Shown: in pieces, positions 44,650 to 55,544 of the stretch
How the letters are laid out: each line of letters begins with the position of its first letter
Numbering within the stretch: the first letter of the stretch is position 1
The notes under the pieces: generated by a model
Told to the model about the DNA's origin: nothing
Database searches by the model: none
Seen by the model: the letters and a program-made list of their open reading frames with translations, nothing else
NCBI RefSeq assembly: GCF_027943255.1
Contig: NC_072892.1
Span: 163,806,792 to 163,870,791, forward strand
Direction: 5' to 3'
DNA: 64,000 nucleotides
DNA from: Anastrepha obliqua
Taxonomy: Eukaryota; Arthropoda; Insecta; Diptera; Tephritidae
Translations under genes and position numbers: made by a program

Positions 44650-45962
44650 CGAGGTGTGTTTAAAAAGTATTGCGAATTTTGAATTTTCGCAGATTACGTA
44701 TATTCGAATTTCGATTTTTTTGTGTCGATATGTTGGTACTCATATCTTTCACTCATGCCGACGAGTTCGGTCATTTTGAATGTTCAGTTAATTGTTGACA
44801 GCTTGCAAGTGTTTCGGCTCGTCTTCGATTTTTACCTATTCAAAAAGATGGATTAAAGAACCTGAATCAAATTTTGTGTGTAAAAACGAAATTAAGTGCG
44901 CGAATGCATTTCGAATGTTGACTGTGTCATACGGAGAAGCTACTTTGGACCAAAGCAACGTTTATCGGTGGTACAATATGTTCTCAGAAGGCCAAGAAGA
45001 TGTGAACGACGAAAAGCGTGCCGGACGCCCTACCACATCAGCAACAGACGAAAAAATTGATGAATTGATGAAGTGAAGAAAATGGTATTGGCCAATCGTC
45101 GAATCACCGTTAGAGAAGTTGCTGAGGACTTAGACATATCGATTGGCTTGTGCCATTAGATTTTTTTCAATGATTTGGGCATGAGACGGGTCGCCGCAAA
45201 ATTCGTACCAAAACTGCTCAATTTCGACCAAAAGCAGCATCGCATGAACATTGCTAATGAGATGTTGGACTCTGTCCGCGACGACCCAAATTTGCTCCAG
45301 AGGGTCATAACTGGTGACGAGTCGTGGGTTTATGGTTACGACGTGGAAACCAAAGCTCAATCATCTCAATGGAAGCTGCCGCACGAACCAAGACCGAAAA
45401 AAGCGCGCCAAGTTCGGTCGAATGTAAAAGTTTTGTTTACCGTTTTCTTCGATTGTAGGGGCGTTGTGCATCATCAGTTCTTGCCACATGGTAAAACGAT
45501 CAATAAGGAATATTACCTGCAAGTTATGCGCAATTTGCGTGAAGCAATCCGCCAGAAACGCCCGGATTTGTGGAAGAACAAACATTGGCTCTTGCATGAC
45601 TATAGCGTCCCTGCTCACACATCGTTGCTTGTGCGCGACTTTTTGGCCAAAAACAACACACTAATGATGCTACAGCCACCGTATCCCCCAGATCTGGCCT
45701 ACTGTGACTTTTTCTTGTTCCCGAAACTGAAAGGACGACTTTACGCTACGATTGACGAGATAAAGACGGCATCGAAGGAGAAGCTGAACAAGATAGAAAA
45801 AAAAATGATTTTTTGAAGTGCTTCGAAAATTGGAAAAAACGTTGGCACAGGTGCATAATATCTCATGGGTATCACTTTGAAGGGGACAAAATAGATATTA
45901 ATGAATAAATAAATAATTTTTGAAAAAACACAAAATTCGCGATACTTTTTGAACACACCTCG
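44650..45962 (+). mobile_element. mariner (DD34D) element, full length 1313 bp
   Basis: Inverted ends CGAGGTGTGTTTAAAAAGTA and CGAGGTGTGTTCAAAAAGTA, matching for about 30 bp with three mismatches and flanked by TA. Inserted in the tail of a SINE. One of the best preserved mariner copies in the window. Confidence 0.93.
44849..45898 (+). pseudogene. mariner transposase, nearly complete, broken near the start and middle
   Basis: After an early stop: CANAFRMLTVSYGEATLDQS (HTH1), WYNMFSEGQEDVNDEKRAGR, stop at 45075. From 45175 213 codons are open: MGMRRVAAKFVPKLLNFDQK, VITGDESWVYGYDVETKAQS (D1), VHHQFLPHGKTINKEYYLQV, LLHDYSVPAHTSLLVRDFLA (D2, with one residue more than the usual HDNAPAHT), YPPDLAYCDFFLFPKLKG (D3). 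A shift near 45810 separates the last segment, FENWKKRWHRCIISHGYHFE. Confidence 0.92.
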
Positions 45963-45989
45963 TATGTATGTAGAGCAAGCAGCTTCTTC

Positions 45990-46600
45990 GGTGGTACGCG
46001 GTCAACGGCCATGAAAATATTCATTTCACAAATGAGAAAATGTTCACTGTTGAAGAAATTTTTAATAAGCAAAACGCCAAAATTTATGCTGAAACTTCTA
46101 AAGACGCAAAAAATGTTGCTTCAAGGATTCAGCGTGGTCACCATTCAGCCTCCGTAATAGTTTGGTGGGGAGTGTCTTGTAAAGGGGAAAAAGGGGTTAA
46201 GACCGGAGCAAAAATGTACAAGGAGGATGTCTCAGAAGGCGTGGTGACTCAGTTGAGCAGTACTCTTTTCAATGGAGAGCGTGGAATCTTTCGGCAAGAC
46301 TCCGCTCCAGTACATAAAGAAAAAACCACCCAGCAGTGGCTAAAAACAATATTCCTGCGTTCATAGCCGCAGAAGATTGGTGGTCTGGAAGTCCAGATCT
46401 GAATCCATTGGACTACAGTTTGTGGTCAGATTGGAGAACATGGCCTATCAAAGACCTCACAGAAATTTGGTGAGTCTCAAACAATTTTCGGTTCGAGCAG
46501 CGATGTCAATATCCATGGAAACCGTGCGTGCTGCAAAGCTGCATTGCCTAATCGTTTGAAGGCTTGTGTAAAAGCAAATGGTGAACATTTCGAATGAAAA
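45990..46600 (+). pseudogene. maT/DD37D-type transposase catalytic relic
   Basis: Plus strand: NGHENIHFTNEKMFTVEEIF (first Asp replaced by Asn), NKQNAKIYAETSKDAKNVAS, SASVIVWWGVSCKGEKGVKT, GIFRQDSAPVHKEKTTQQWL (D2), then in another frame WWSGSPDLNPLDYSLWS (D3), giving 37 residues between D2 and D3. The C-terminus decays by 46600. Distinct from the mariner beside it; the N-terminal part is absent. Confidence 0.82.
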
Positions 46601-46628
46601 TTAAAATTTGTTTTAGTTTTTATATCTA

Positions 46629-47539
46629 AAGGGTGTTTTTTTTAAAGGTTAGGTTTTCAAGTTGGTCTTTTTGACAGCTGTCTCTTGATTTATGCTCAGT
46701 TTGGTTTGCCATTTCATAATGAATAGACTTACTTACACCTGAATAACGTTTGCAAATCGTGCAAATTTATTACGAAAATAATGGTTCGGTTCGCGTGGTT
46801 CGAAAATAATGGTTTTTGTTCAGCGATGAAGCTCACTTTTGGTTGAATGGGTATGTCAATAAGCAAAATTGTCGCATTTGGAGTGAACATAATCCACAAG
46901 CCATTGCTGAGACGCCGTTACATCCTCAAAAAGTCACTGTTTGGTGTGCTCTATGGGCAGAGGGAATCATTGGTCCATATTTCTTTAAAAATGAAGCCGG
47001 CCATAATGTTACAGTCAATGGAGAGCGCTATAGAGCCATGATTAATGACTTTTTCGTGCCTGAATTGGACGATGTTGATGTGGACGACCTTTGGTTCCAA
47101 CAAGACGGCGCTACATGCCATACAGCCAACGCAACAATCGATTTATTGAAGGAAACTTTTGGTGAGCGCATTATCTCGCGCCGTGGACCTGTGGCGTGGC
47201 CTCCAAGATCGTGCGATATAACACCGCTGGACTATTTCTTGTGGGGCTATGTGAAGTCGCTTGTCTACGCAGATAAGCCCGAGACAATTGACGTCTTGGA
47301 AGAGAATATTCCGCGCGTTATTGCTGACATACGGCCCCAATTGCTGCAAAAAGTGGTCGAAAATTGGGCCTCTCGGCTGGAATTTATTCGAACCAGCCGC
47401 GGCGGCCACTTGCCCGAAATCATTTTTAAAACATAATGGCAAACCCTTATCTTTATAATAAAGCTAAATTCTTGGCCATAATATTAAATTATATACGTTT
47501 TATTTCATCTTGAAAACCTAACCTCTAAAAAACACCCTT
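46629..47539 (+). mobile_element. DD41D element with N-terminal deletion, 911 bp
   Basis: Inverted ends AAGGGTGTTTTTTTTAAAGG and AAGGGTGTTTTTTAGAGGTT, followed by TTAGGTTTTCAAG on both sides, and flanked by TA. The interior is a DD41D transposase that lost its DNA-binding domain by deletion at a 14 bp repeat (CGAAAATAATGGTT at 46773 and 46801). Confidence 0.93.
46816..47436 (+). pseudogene. DD41D transposase catalytic domain, uninterrupted but N-truncated
   Basis: 206 codons without a lesion: FSDEAHFWLNGYVNKQNCRI (D1), VTVWCALWAEGIIGPYFFKN, LWFQQDGATCHTANATIDLL (D2), RSCDITPLDYFLWGYVKSLV (D3) with 41 residues between D2 and D3, and the end RGGHLPEIIFKT. The whole catalytic core is kept. The ~150-residue N-terminal HTH region is missing, so it cannot bind its ends. 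An upstream remnant of the normal start (MNRLTYT) is at 46719. Confidence 0.92.
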
Positions 47540-47541
47540 TA

Positions 47542-48215
47542 CATGATGAAATAAAACTAATTTAATTAAAAAAAGTATTATAATTTCATATCTATAACAG
47601 ACTTAACTTATAACACAATTTATGGCAGTGTATTGAATTCAATTTTGTTTTAAATTATTGCGCCACAATCAATTATAAAATCAATTATAAAAAGTTGGAC
47701 TTTTTTTTGTAATAGAGTGCTAAATTCTCTCTGCGTTGAGAAGCTCGCAAAGAAGTTGTGTAGTGTTCGACCGATACTGCGAGTATCCAACCGGAAGTAA
47801 AAGAATAACAAACTTTTTCTCGTAAATCCAAATGTGCATAAAAATTCTGAGTATTTGAGTTACCAGCTTTTGCACGCTTTTTATCGCAAAAGTTGCTTGT
47901 GGTGCAACAATTCTTCAGAATTTAACATTCGAAGCGCATTTGCAATGAGGCTGAAAAGTAATTATTAAAACTTCGTTTACAAAAATAGTAACCAGAAACC
48001 AAGCATCAGAATGCCGAGTGAAGGGCGCCGTATGAGTAGAAGCCCAAACAATTTTATTTACAGTAGTTAAAAGTGAATACACTGCTAGTTTATTTTACAG
48101 TTCCACGAACACGTAATCCGACTGACCAGCTTAACCCGTTAATGCGCGACTCTTTGTGACGATTTACGGTGCCCACACTCATTATTAGAAATATTAGTTT
48201 ATGAAGATTTACCAT
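47542..48215. other. no gene recognised
   Basis: AT-rich DNA with no family recognised. Confidence 0.4.
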
Positions 48216-49036
48216 TGAATGATCCGATGTTTATTTCATTATAAAGAGGAAGGTATGCCGTTAATAGTGGAAAATAATATAAGGCAAATGACCACCACGG
48301 CCGCCGTAGCCGAATGGGTTTGTACGTGATTACCATTCGGAATTCACAGATAGAACGTTGGTTCGAATCTCGGTGAAACCAAAAATAATAAAAACATTTT
48401 TCTAATAGCGGTCGCCCCTCGGCAGGCAATGGCAAACCTCCGATTGTATTTCTGCCATGAAAAAGCTCCTCATAAAAATATCTGCCGTTCGGAGTCGGCT
48501 TGAAACTGTAGGTCCCTCCATTTGTGGAACAACATCAAGACGCACACCACAAATAGGAGGAGGAGGCCGGCCAAACACCCAAAAAGGGTGTACGCGCCAA
48601 TTATATATATAAATGACCACCACGACACGACCACGCTTACAGGACAATATTCTTGTTCATGAAATTTTCCATAACCGAATTGCAAAGTGGCTGCCTTATG
48701 TCCTCGATAGCCTCACGAATTCCATCTTTGAAGTCTTGAATCGACCCTGGGCTGTTGGCGTAGACCTTCTCCTTCACGTGGCCCCAAAGAAAAAAGTCAC
48801 AAGGCGTTAAATCACAAGATCTCGGAGGCGAGCTGTGATGATCTCTTCGAGAGATAACACGGTGCGGAAACTTTTCCCGTAAAACATAAATGGTTTCGTA
48901 TGGCACGTAGCGCCGTTTTGTTGAAAATAAATTTTGCCCAGATCAATACCATCCAGCTCCGGCCATAAAACAATCGTTACTCATCTCTCGAGAGCGCAAT
49001 CCTATTCAAAACAACACCTGTCATTTGAAAACCCTT
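48216..49036 (-). mobile_element. DD41D element interrupted by a SINE
   Basis: Right end matches AAGGGTTTTCAAATGACAGG, flanked by TA; the left terminal repeat is lost. It keeps the distal transposase on the minus strand (REKFPHRVISRRDHHSSPPR, SCDLTPCDFFLWGHVKEKVY, SIQDFKDGIREAIEDIRQPL). Homologous to 8475-9033, which shows the uninterrupted sequence at the SINE insertion point. Confidence 0.88.
48299..48610 (+). mobile_element. complete tRNA-derived SINE with 13 bp target duplication
   Basis: 312 bp. Box A TAGCCGAATGGG (from 48307) and box B GGTTCGAATCT mark a tRNA-like RNA polymerase III promoter in the first ~70 bp. The tail is GTGTACGCGCCAATTATATA. AAATGACCACCAC stands directly before (48286-48298) and after (48611-48623) it; the related element at 8475-9033 has the site once. 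Best reference copy of the family in the window. Confidence 0.93.
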
Positions 49037-49190
49037 TATTTTTACGTGGTATTGACACTAAATTTAATATTACGAGGAATTGTATTCAATGATTTCAATC
49101 CAAGGACTGCAACAGGCGAAGACCTGTACAATGAACTGAAGTCTGTGTTGAAAAATTTTTCAATTTTATTAGAAAAGATTGTTTGTATGT

Positions 49191-49212
49191 AAGGGTTTTC
49201 CAATAACAGGTG
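49191..49212. repeat. solo terminal repeat of the DD41D family
   Basis: AAGGGTTTTCCAATAACAGG without a partner or interior. The 150 bp between it and the 48216-49036 element are of unknown origin. Confidence 0.6.
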
Positions 49213-49224
49213 TTAGGTGTTAAA

Positions 49225-49604
49225 CAGGAGAGATGATTAAGCTGATCCTGCAAAGATGGGCCTCGAGTTAACTCAGAGAGTGCTGGGCTAGTGCGCAAAC
49301 GTGCAAGGTCGTGCGATCCTTCTGGCCACGGGTAGATCGGGGACGCCCGAGGGAACTCCTAAGGCTAACAAAGCCCCAGCTCTCGAATTTGCGTGGGTAT
49401 CCTTACCGGTCATTGTCTGTTAGGTGTTCATGTGGTGAGACTTGGAATTGCCTTAAGCCCATTCTGCAGAAGCTGTCTTGAGGGCGAGGTGGAATCATCT
49501 CAACACCTTCTTCTCTGCTGCCCTGCTCTCGTCTGGCAAAGATATCGACATCTGGACTCTCATTTTTTCGCTACGCCTGCGGATATAGCGGGTTTAAATA
49601 TGAT
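49225..49604 (+). pseudogene. LINE (I/R1-like) ORF2 C-terminal fragment
   Basis: Plus strand: VDRGRPRELLRLTKPQLSNL, then in the next frame GILTGHCLLGVHVVRLGIAL, the Cys/His motif FCRSCLEGEVESSQHLLLC and FATPADIAGLN. A mariner interrupts it at 49605. The likely 3' UTR (GGGCTCCAAGCTAGGGCAGC near 50310) continues beyond. Confidence 0.78.
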
Positions 49605-50135
49605 CAGAAAGTACCGGGAATGTTTAAATAAAGCAAAACAGAGGTCAATTTCAGGCAAATTTAATTTATCTCCTTCAAAATATGAGCCGTCTGAAGCAAC
49701 ACACATGTGCCAACGTTTAACCCAATCCTCCATGCACCCCTGTTAGGCCAGCTCATTCAGCTTCGTCGCATTTTCTTTGATCTCCTCTATCGTCTGAATT
49801 CTCCTTCCACGAAGTGGTAACTTCAACTTGGGTAACAAAAAGAAGTTGCACGGAGCCATATCAGGTACGATTATATTTACTTGGTGTTTGGTGCAAAAAT
49901 CCAGCACAATTTGGGCTCAGTGCGATGGTGCGTTATCATCATACAAAATCCAAAAATTGTTTGCCCACATTTCCGGCCGTTTGCAACGTACAGCATTTCT
50001 CAATTGCTTCAAAACGGATAAATAATATTCCTTACTGACTGTCTGGCCCAATGGAAAGTACTCATGGTGCACTACGCTTTGGCAATCGAAGAAAAAAGTC
50101 AACATTACCTTCCCGGTCCTTTTTATCATAGGGTA
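49605..50135 (-). mobile_element. mariner 3' half inserted in a LINE
   Basis: Minus strand transposase: KRTGKVMLTFFFDCQSVVHH, FPLGQTVSKEYYLSVLKQLR, WILYDDNAPSH (D2) then stop, PDMAPCNFFLLPKL (third Asp replaced by Asn), C-terminus MCVASDGSYFEGDKLNL. The end CAGAAAGTACCGGGAATGTT resembles the mariner ends at 34775. The 5' half is missing. Confidence 0.85.
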
Positions 50136-51095
50136 CATCTGGTGAAGATCAGCAGTAGCTTGATGCGGCTAATTACAAACGTAAATCAGCTATCGTTGGC
50201 GTCGTCGTAAGTGCATGGTCATCATCCTCTAATCCCTTCTTCCTTCCCTTCTCCTTTCTCTTTTCCCCCGTTTGGCATCACAACGGACGAATTTTGAGTA
50301 TTTGTCCAAATGGGCTCCAAGCTAGGGCAGCCATTTAACCTAACTTAGCCTGACCTGAATATGAAATTTTTACTTTTTTTAATTCTATTTTTTTCTCTTA
50401 TGTTTATTATAAAAAATAAAAATTTTAAAATTTAAATTGACCCGTTGACCTCTAATGCCTTATCTCATTGATCGATATTTGTGACTGATTTTGTGTTGAA
50501 ATAACTGTATTCGCATGATTTGTATATTTGCAAAAATGGATTCGCCTTTGAAAAGAAAGCGTTTTGGAGATGTAGCAGCAAAAATTCTAGAGCTAATCCC
50601 GGAGTACAGTTTAAAACAATAATTTTCAAGGTTTCCCACCATGAAAATCATAAAAATAGCTACACTGAGTTGGACTCAAAAAACAAACAAAAAAGTGTTC
50701 TGGTCTATTTGTAGTTATTATTTTAAAAAACCAACTATTTACCTTGGAATGCACCTAGTGTAAAAATAAATCGCTCTTTCTCTTGTGTAACTCTCGCCCA
50801 ACAGAGTAAATAATTTTGCAAAAATGCAAATGTGTGTGGCTGAACCATGACTAATGCCATGTATGTACACACGGTGAGTGTAACTAAGGCTGTGCGAGTG
50901 TGACAAAGCTGAAATTAACAGCTTGTTAACTAATTGTAATGCAAGGTGAATAAAATAATAAAAATCTAGAAGTCTACTTTTCTATGGAATTTAATGCATT
51001 TCGTCGAGACAATTCACGTCTACTGTTTCTCCACGGTCGATAGCAGCCAGCACAGCTGCGGCGAAAACAGCGGGAAGCACAGACGAGCTGTAGGC
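50136..51095. other. LINE 3' UTR remnant (to about 50345), then unassigned DNA
   Basis: 50140-50345 includes a CT-rich stretch and a TTTAACCTAAC-like end that fits the 3' UTR of the LINE at 49225. From 50346 to 51095 nothing is recognised. Confidence 0.4.
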
Positions 51096-51390
51096 CGGCC
51101 GCTATAGCTATGTAAGTGGGTTTGTGCGTGACAACCAGCCGGTTGGCTGCGGATTCGATGGTCACAGTGGATATAAAATATCAATTGATAGAAAAAGTTT
51201 TCTTCAAAAGCGCTCGCCTCTCGGCAGGCAATGGCAAACTTTCCAGTGTATTTCTGGCATGGATAGGTAAAAATTTATGTATCCAATTGGTGCGCACAAC
51301 TTTTATTAGGTATTGGCGAAGAGTATCTCACTCAGTTCACAAAAGGAAGAACCTATAGTTTTAAGTCGCTTCTATAGAGGAGATAGTTTT
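51096..51390 (+). mobile_element. diverged tRNA-derived SINE
   Basis: Head CTATGTAAGTGGGTTTGTGC (box A region), box B-like GGATTCGATGGTC, body GCTCGCCTCTCGGCAGGCAA and the usual AAACTTTCCAGTGTATTTCT, then a decayed 3' half. Confidence 0.75.
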
Positions 51391-51439
51391 TATTCGAAAT
51401 TTTTCTTTAATCTACACTAAACATCTACCCCCAACCCAG

Positions 51440-51770
51440 CTTCGTGGGTGGTCATGCAGCCAAGGTAGCAAAATTTGACTAGGTAGCAGATTTGACCTCA
51501 TTGAGATGCTTTCATTTTTCTAACGTTGATCTTGAGCCCGGTACCTTCAAGCTTTTCCCGCATGGCTTGAGTAAGTAGTTTCAGTTCGCAAAGTTTATAA
51601 GGTAGCAAACAAATGTCATCCACGTATGCCTGGCTCCTGAGGAATTAATTCTGATTCTCATTACGGAAATCAGCGCCCTTAACGTCCTCGATGTAGTCGA
51701 GTGTTTGCCTTTGCTTTCCGAGGAGCATGACAAAGCTAATCATAAAGGGAAGAAGAAAGGGTGAAGGGTG
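51440..51770 (-). pseudogene. LINE reverse-transcriptase fragment with YVDDI active site
   Basis: Minus strand: AYVDDICLLPYKLCELKLLT (the YxDD catalytic motif), QAMREKLEGTGLKINVRKMK, then FCYLGC. An order typical of RTE/CR1-like LINEs. Frame breaks on both sides. Confidence 0.75.
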
Positions 51771-51905
51771 GCTCTCATCCAATAGACTTAGTAGCTAAAA
51801 GTTCTGCAAAGACATCTGCACTTAGGCTATTGACAACAGTCAACTATTTCAAAGGCCAGATGGCCACAGGCGGATAAGCAGAGATTTAAACGCTAACTCT
51901 AACTT

Positions 51906-52345
51906 CGTTATTCTTCATCTTGATTGGCGCGATAACCACTTATACGATTTTGGCCGAGTTTAACAAAGCGCGCCAGTTGTTTCTTTCTCGTGCTAACCGC
52001 CGTCAGTTGGAAACACCGAGTGAAACCAAGTCTTTCTCCCCTTGATCTTTCCAACGTAGGGGTACCGCATCGAATATTTTCAGAGCCGGAGCCTTTGTAT
52101 CCATTCGAACGACATGATCAAGCAAAGTATCCGCTGAATCTTTATTCGCTGTGCTATGTCTGTGTCGCCGTAAAGCTCATATGGCTCATCGTTTCATCGC
52201 CTGCGATATTCGTTGTTGCCAACGTGCAAAGATCCAAAAATCTTCCGTAGAATCATTCTCTGGAACACTTCACCACATCGGATATTGTCATCGTCCAAGC
52301 TTCTGCGTCATTCGTTGGGACGGGCATGATGAGAGCCTTGAGAGT
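51906..52345 (-). mobile_element. LINE 3' end with (GAA)n-type tail, family R copy 2
   Basis: Same sequence family and orientation as 27386-27885. It has a short deletion in the GRGRPPL segment. Protein frames are broken. Confidence 0.7.
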
Positions 52346-52439
52346 GTTCGTTTTGTTCATCGGACTATGTTATTCCTCAAGCTAATTTCAACAGGGAACC
52401 AAAGGCAATATTAGAAAAGGACGGATGGCGGAAGGGATT

Positions 52440-53570
52440 ACGCATGGTGGAAAGAATAATGAGGTGGCGCCTATCGTGGTCCTGTTACTTTGCGCTCAGC
52501 GAATTTGACAACTAGTTACGTGATTTTAGCTCCAGTATGGCCAGATTACCATTTTCGTAACTTGATTTATCATTTTTTTTTGTTATTTTTATTATTTTGT
52601 GTCTCGGAGTTTTAGTTCTTTCTTCATGACATTTTTGTAGCTGTTCTAATTAAAATGTCATGTTTATAATTTTGTAAAATATACATTTTTTAATAATTAT
52701 TTAAATAATTCACTCAGTTTTATTTAGCTTTGCTTTTTTTTAACATCTGGTGGCATTGCCCGCGAGTGCAGGTGTTGTTGGTGTTCTTCTGCTTTCGGCA
52801 GTCAAATCTCTCTCTCGCTACTGCAGTGTTGCCTAGCTTTGGATATAAAAACGCATTAAAATGCCCATTCAAAGAAAATAACCCAACAAATTTTTATTGA
52901 ATCACTTAAAGAACTTTGTATGCGTGACAAATTGTCTTTAAAATGTGCGTTTTCTTAAATAAATGTGTTATGCTTATGTATAATTTAATTTATGAGTTTT
53001 TTTTTTTAAGCGAGACTCTTTTGTTAAGGGAACGACTTTTTTGCTAAAACTTGTAAAAATGTCAGCATGGTTTCTTTAGTATTTTCTGGTATTTTGCTGT
53101 TTATTTTTACAATGAATATAACTCTTAATGTCCTATGTCTCACTAAGGATTGATGACCGGAAGAAACGATTACACCTCTATGGTTTTAATTCGCATTCAA
53201 TAAATTCAAAGGCTTTTTAAAATGTGTAAAAAGGTTTTCAATCTTAAGAAGAGTTGAGAGAGGGACATTTAATATTTTTGCATAACCTTAAATGGAGCCA
53301 AAAATTAAATTCACACTTTCAAAATATCAAATTTTATAAAAACCAACTAATTTTCATTAGCACTAAAATCTTCCCAGAGTGACCTTTTTTAACCTTTTTT
53401 TGTTTAATATTATAATATAGTTTGTTTTTTAACCCAAAGTTTCGGTAGCTTTAAATTAAAAAAAAAGAAACAAACTCGAAACTTCAAAATTTTCGCATTT
53501 TCGGTATAAAAAAGCACTAAAATTATTGTGAAGAGCAAATGGTTGGCAATACTGCACAACTCAGCAAACA
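52440..53570. other. no gene recognised
   Basis: AT-rich DNA, several poly-T tracts. Nothing identifiable. Confidence 0.4.
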
Positions 53571-53579
53571 TGACGTCAC

Positions 53580-54260
53580 GTACGCTCTGATGGGCGCAAT
53601 CTTGTTTCTATCATTCTTGGGGATTACGGAACACACCACACCTTTAACATATACACAGATAACTCCAAAATGGAAGGGGGTGTTGTAGCCGCAGTATTCT
53701 GTTCGGAGTTAGTCTGTGAACAAGTCATACGAATTACCGCACTGCTGCAGTACATTCCAAGCAGAGATGTACGCAGCAACGAAAGCAGTAGACTTAGTCA
53801 TAGGGCGCACTCCGAACTCTCAAATAAATTTTTACATTGATAGCCGAGCAGGCATAGAAAACTGAAAAAAAAAACTGAGAAATTAGTCACCATCTACTGG
53901 GTTCCAGTGCTCAAGGGAATTAAAGGAAACGAGAAAGTTGATATACTAGTCAAAGCTCGTGCGGATATACTAGTTAGCGCGGTCGGTATACAACCACTTC
54001 CCTGCAAACAACGACTGGATATAGACGCAGCATTGATTCAAGAAGCGAACTCAAGATGGGGAAAAACCAGCTCATGCAGCATCGCGCAAATCATACTACG
54101 CAAGCACAATGCTAGGTCTATTTCATCTCTTACCAGGAAAAATTGTAAACCTCAAGTCGGGGTACTGACACGACACTGTTTCGATGGAATTTTTCTCGCA
54201 TTTCTAATGTTGGCAATGATAACAAAAGGCAAACAAGAAGGGCAACGAAGTGAATGAATG
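53580..54260 (+). pseudogene. LINE RNase H domain fragment (I/R1-like)
   Basis: Plus strand: HHTFNIYTDNSKMEGGVVAA (first catalytic Asp strand; family norm YTDGSK), EMYAATKAVDLVIGR (catalytic Glu), INFYIDSRAGIE (second Asp), IYWVPVLKGIKGNEKVDILV (WVPGH..I.GNE.AD, partly mutated), then RWGKTSSCSIAQIILRKHNA and VGVLTRHC. Frameshifts and an A-run at 53867 break it. All parts of an RNase H1 fold are visible. Confidence 0.8.
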
Positions 54261-54579
54261 GCTCATTTAGTAAAACACTGCCGAAGCTTCTCAATTCTTT
54301 AAGATGACACCATACAGACTGGATCCCAGATAATGCTGCAATAAGATTTGATCTAACAAGAGAAAATTTTCCTTGAATTCCTTACCTAAAACCCGCGCAC
54401 AGATCTAGACTTGGCAATCATAAAGTCTGTAATTTTAGAAAACGACATTTTTTATGTAAATATGACCCCTATATCTTTCTTTTCACAAAGTTTTGTGAGG
54501 AGCTGTGCATACACCGAGCTATCTGGTCGTCGACCATCCTCAGCGTACATATTAAATTACAAATGTACTATCAGTACTC

Positions 54580-54745
54580 TTGTATGGAGGAGAACTGTCC
54601 AGGAGGAAGTTGAAACGTCAGGAAAAACTTGGAAGGAAATCAAGCTTCTTGCTAAAAATAGAATCAGATGGAGGTGTTTTATTGAGGCCCCAATGCTCCA
54701 GTGGGAGAAACAGGAACCGATGATGGTAGTACCAAACTTCTAATC
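54580..54745 (+). pseudogene. RTE-clade LINE C-terminal fragment
   Basis: Plus strand: LVWRRTVQEEVETSGKTWKE, IKLLAKNRIRWRCFIEAPML, then stop. Matches the end of the RTE family seen at 43730-44190. Confidence 0.75.
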
Positions 54746-54789
54746 GAAATCAATCGCAACTTTGAGTCTACTGAAGTACAAGTATCAGC

Positions 54790-55085
54790 ATTAAGAGGTA
54801 AGGAGTTATCATCACACCAAGCTTCCCATCCTGTTAAGACCTCTTGAAATCATATACTGTCAGCTACGTCCCCTATTCGCCAGTACATTTTCAAGTCATT
54901 TGCATACACCAGACAACGCGATGCCACAAAAACGTATGAAATATCATTAACAAAAATGACGAGCAATAGTGGTCTGAGATGGCGATACATCAGGTATACC
55001 TGAGGTAATTTTCATGGCATCAGATTTTATATTGTTTGTACGAACGAATAGAGTTCTATCTGTGAGATAAGATGCAGCTGTTCTT
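54790..55085 (-). pseudogene. LINE reverse-transcriptase fragment (CR1/jockey-like)
   Basis: Minus strand: SYLTDRTLFVRTNNIKSDAM, KITSGIPDVSPSQTT (decayed GVPQGS block), then FIRFCGIALSGVCK in place of the YADD region. Same kind of LINE as 27905 and 28990. Confidence 0.65.
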
Positions 55086-55089
55086 ACCG

Positions 55090-55420
55090 GTCATTGGATG
55101 GAAGAGCTAGGTTTACCATTTAACCGTCATTGCAGAAGTTTTGGGGACCTTTCAGGGAAGGAGACTGTTGAATACTTTCTCTGTAAATATCCGGGTTTGG
55201 CAGCTAGACGATTAAGATTAGTGGAAGCTCCTTTCTTCGACAGTCTTTGGCAGTATATCAGACTAAATGCGGCTGGCTGTAGACATCTGTTTGTTGGAGG
55301 TCTCATAATGGTATCAAAACGGCGCTCTAGTGCTACTTGGGGACTGCCAGAGTGGTACTTCAACTATTTCACTTACCCACCTACCCACCGACGTAAATGT
55401 GTGATAAGAACTGCGATATG
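55090..55420 (+). pseudogene. LINE ORF2 C-terminal fragment
   Basis: Plus strand: VLTGHWMEELGLPFNRHCRS, a Cys/His motif CRS..DLSGKETVEYFLCKYP, GLAARRLRLVEAPFFDSLWQ. Equivalent to the C-terminal segments at 3511 and 49393 but from another family. Confidence 0.75.
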
Positions 55421-55544
55421 AAGATTTACCCTTTACCTACAATGAGGTACTGACGTCAACGAACTTTGAAAAAAAACGTGGCTCTTTGAGAGATAAATAA
55501 ATATAAGAAAAATGCAAAACGCCACCTCTGTATTTTTTTTTTGA

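Noticed and set aside
48300..48370. tRNA gene
   Set aside because: Boxes A and B are present but the acceptor stem does not close and the sequence continues as a dispersed SINE with a target duplication.
49085..49190. Short open stretch (DFNPRTATGEDLYNELKSVL) that might be a host or hAT fragment
   Set aside because: Too short and without a diagnostic motif to assign.
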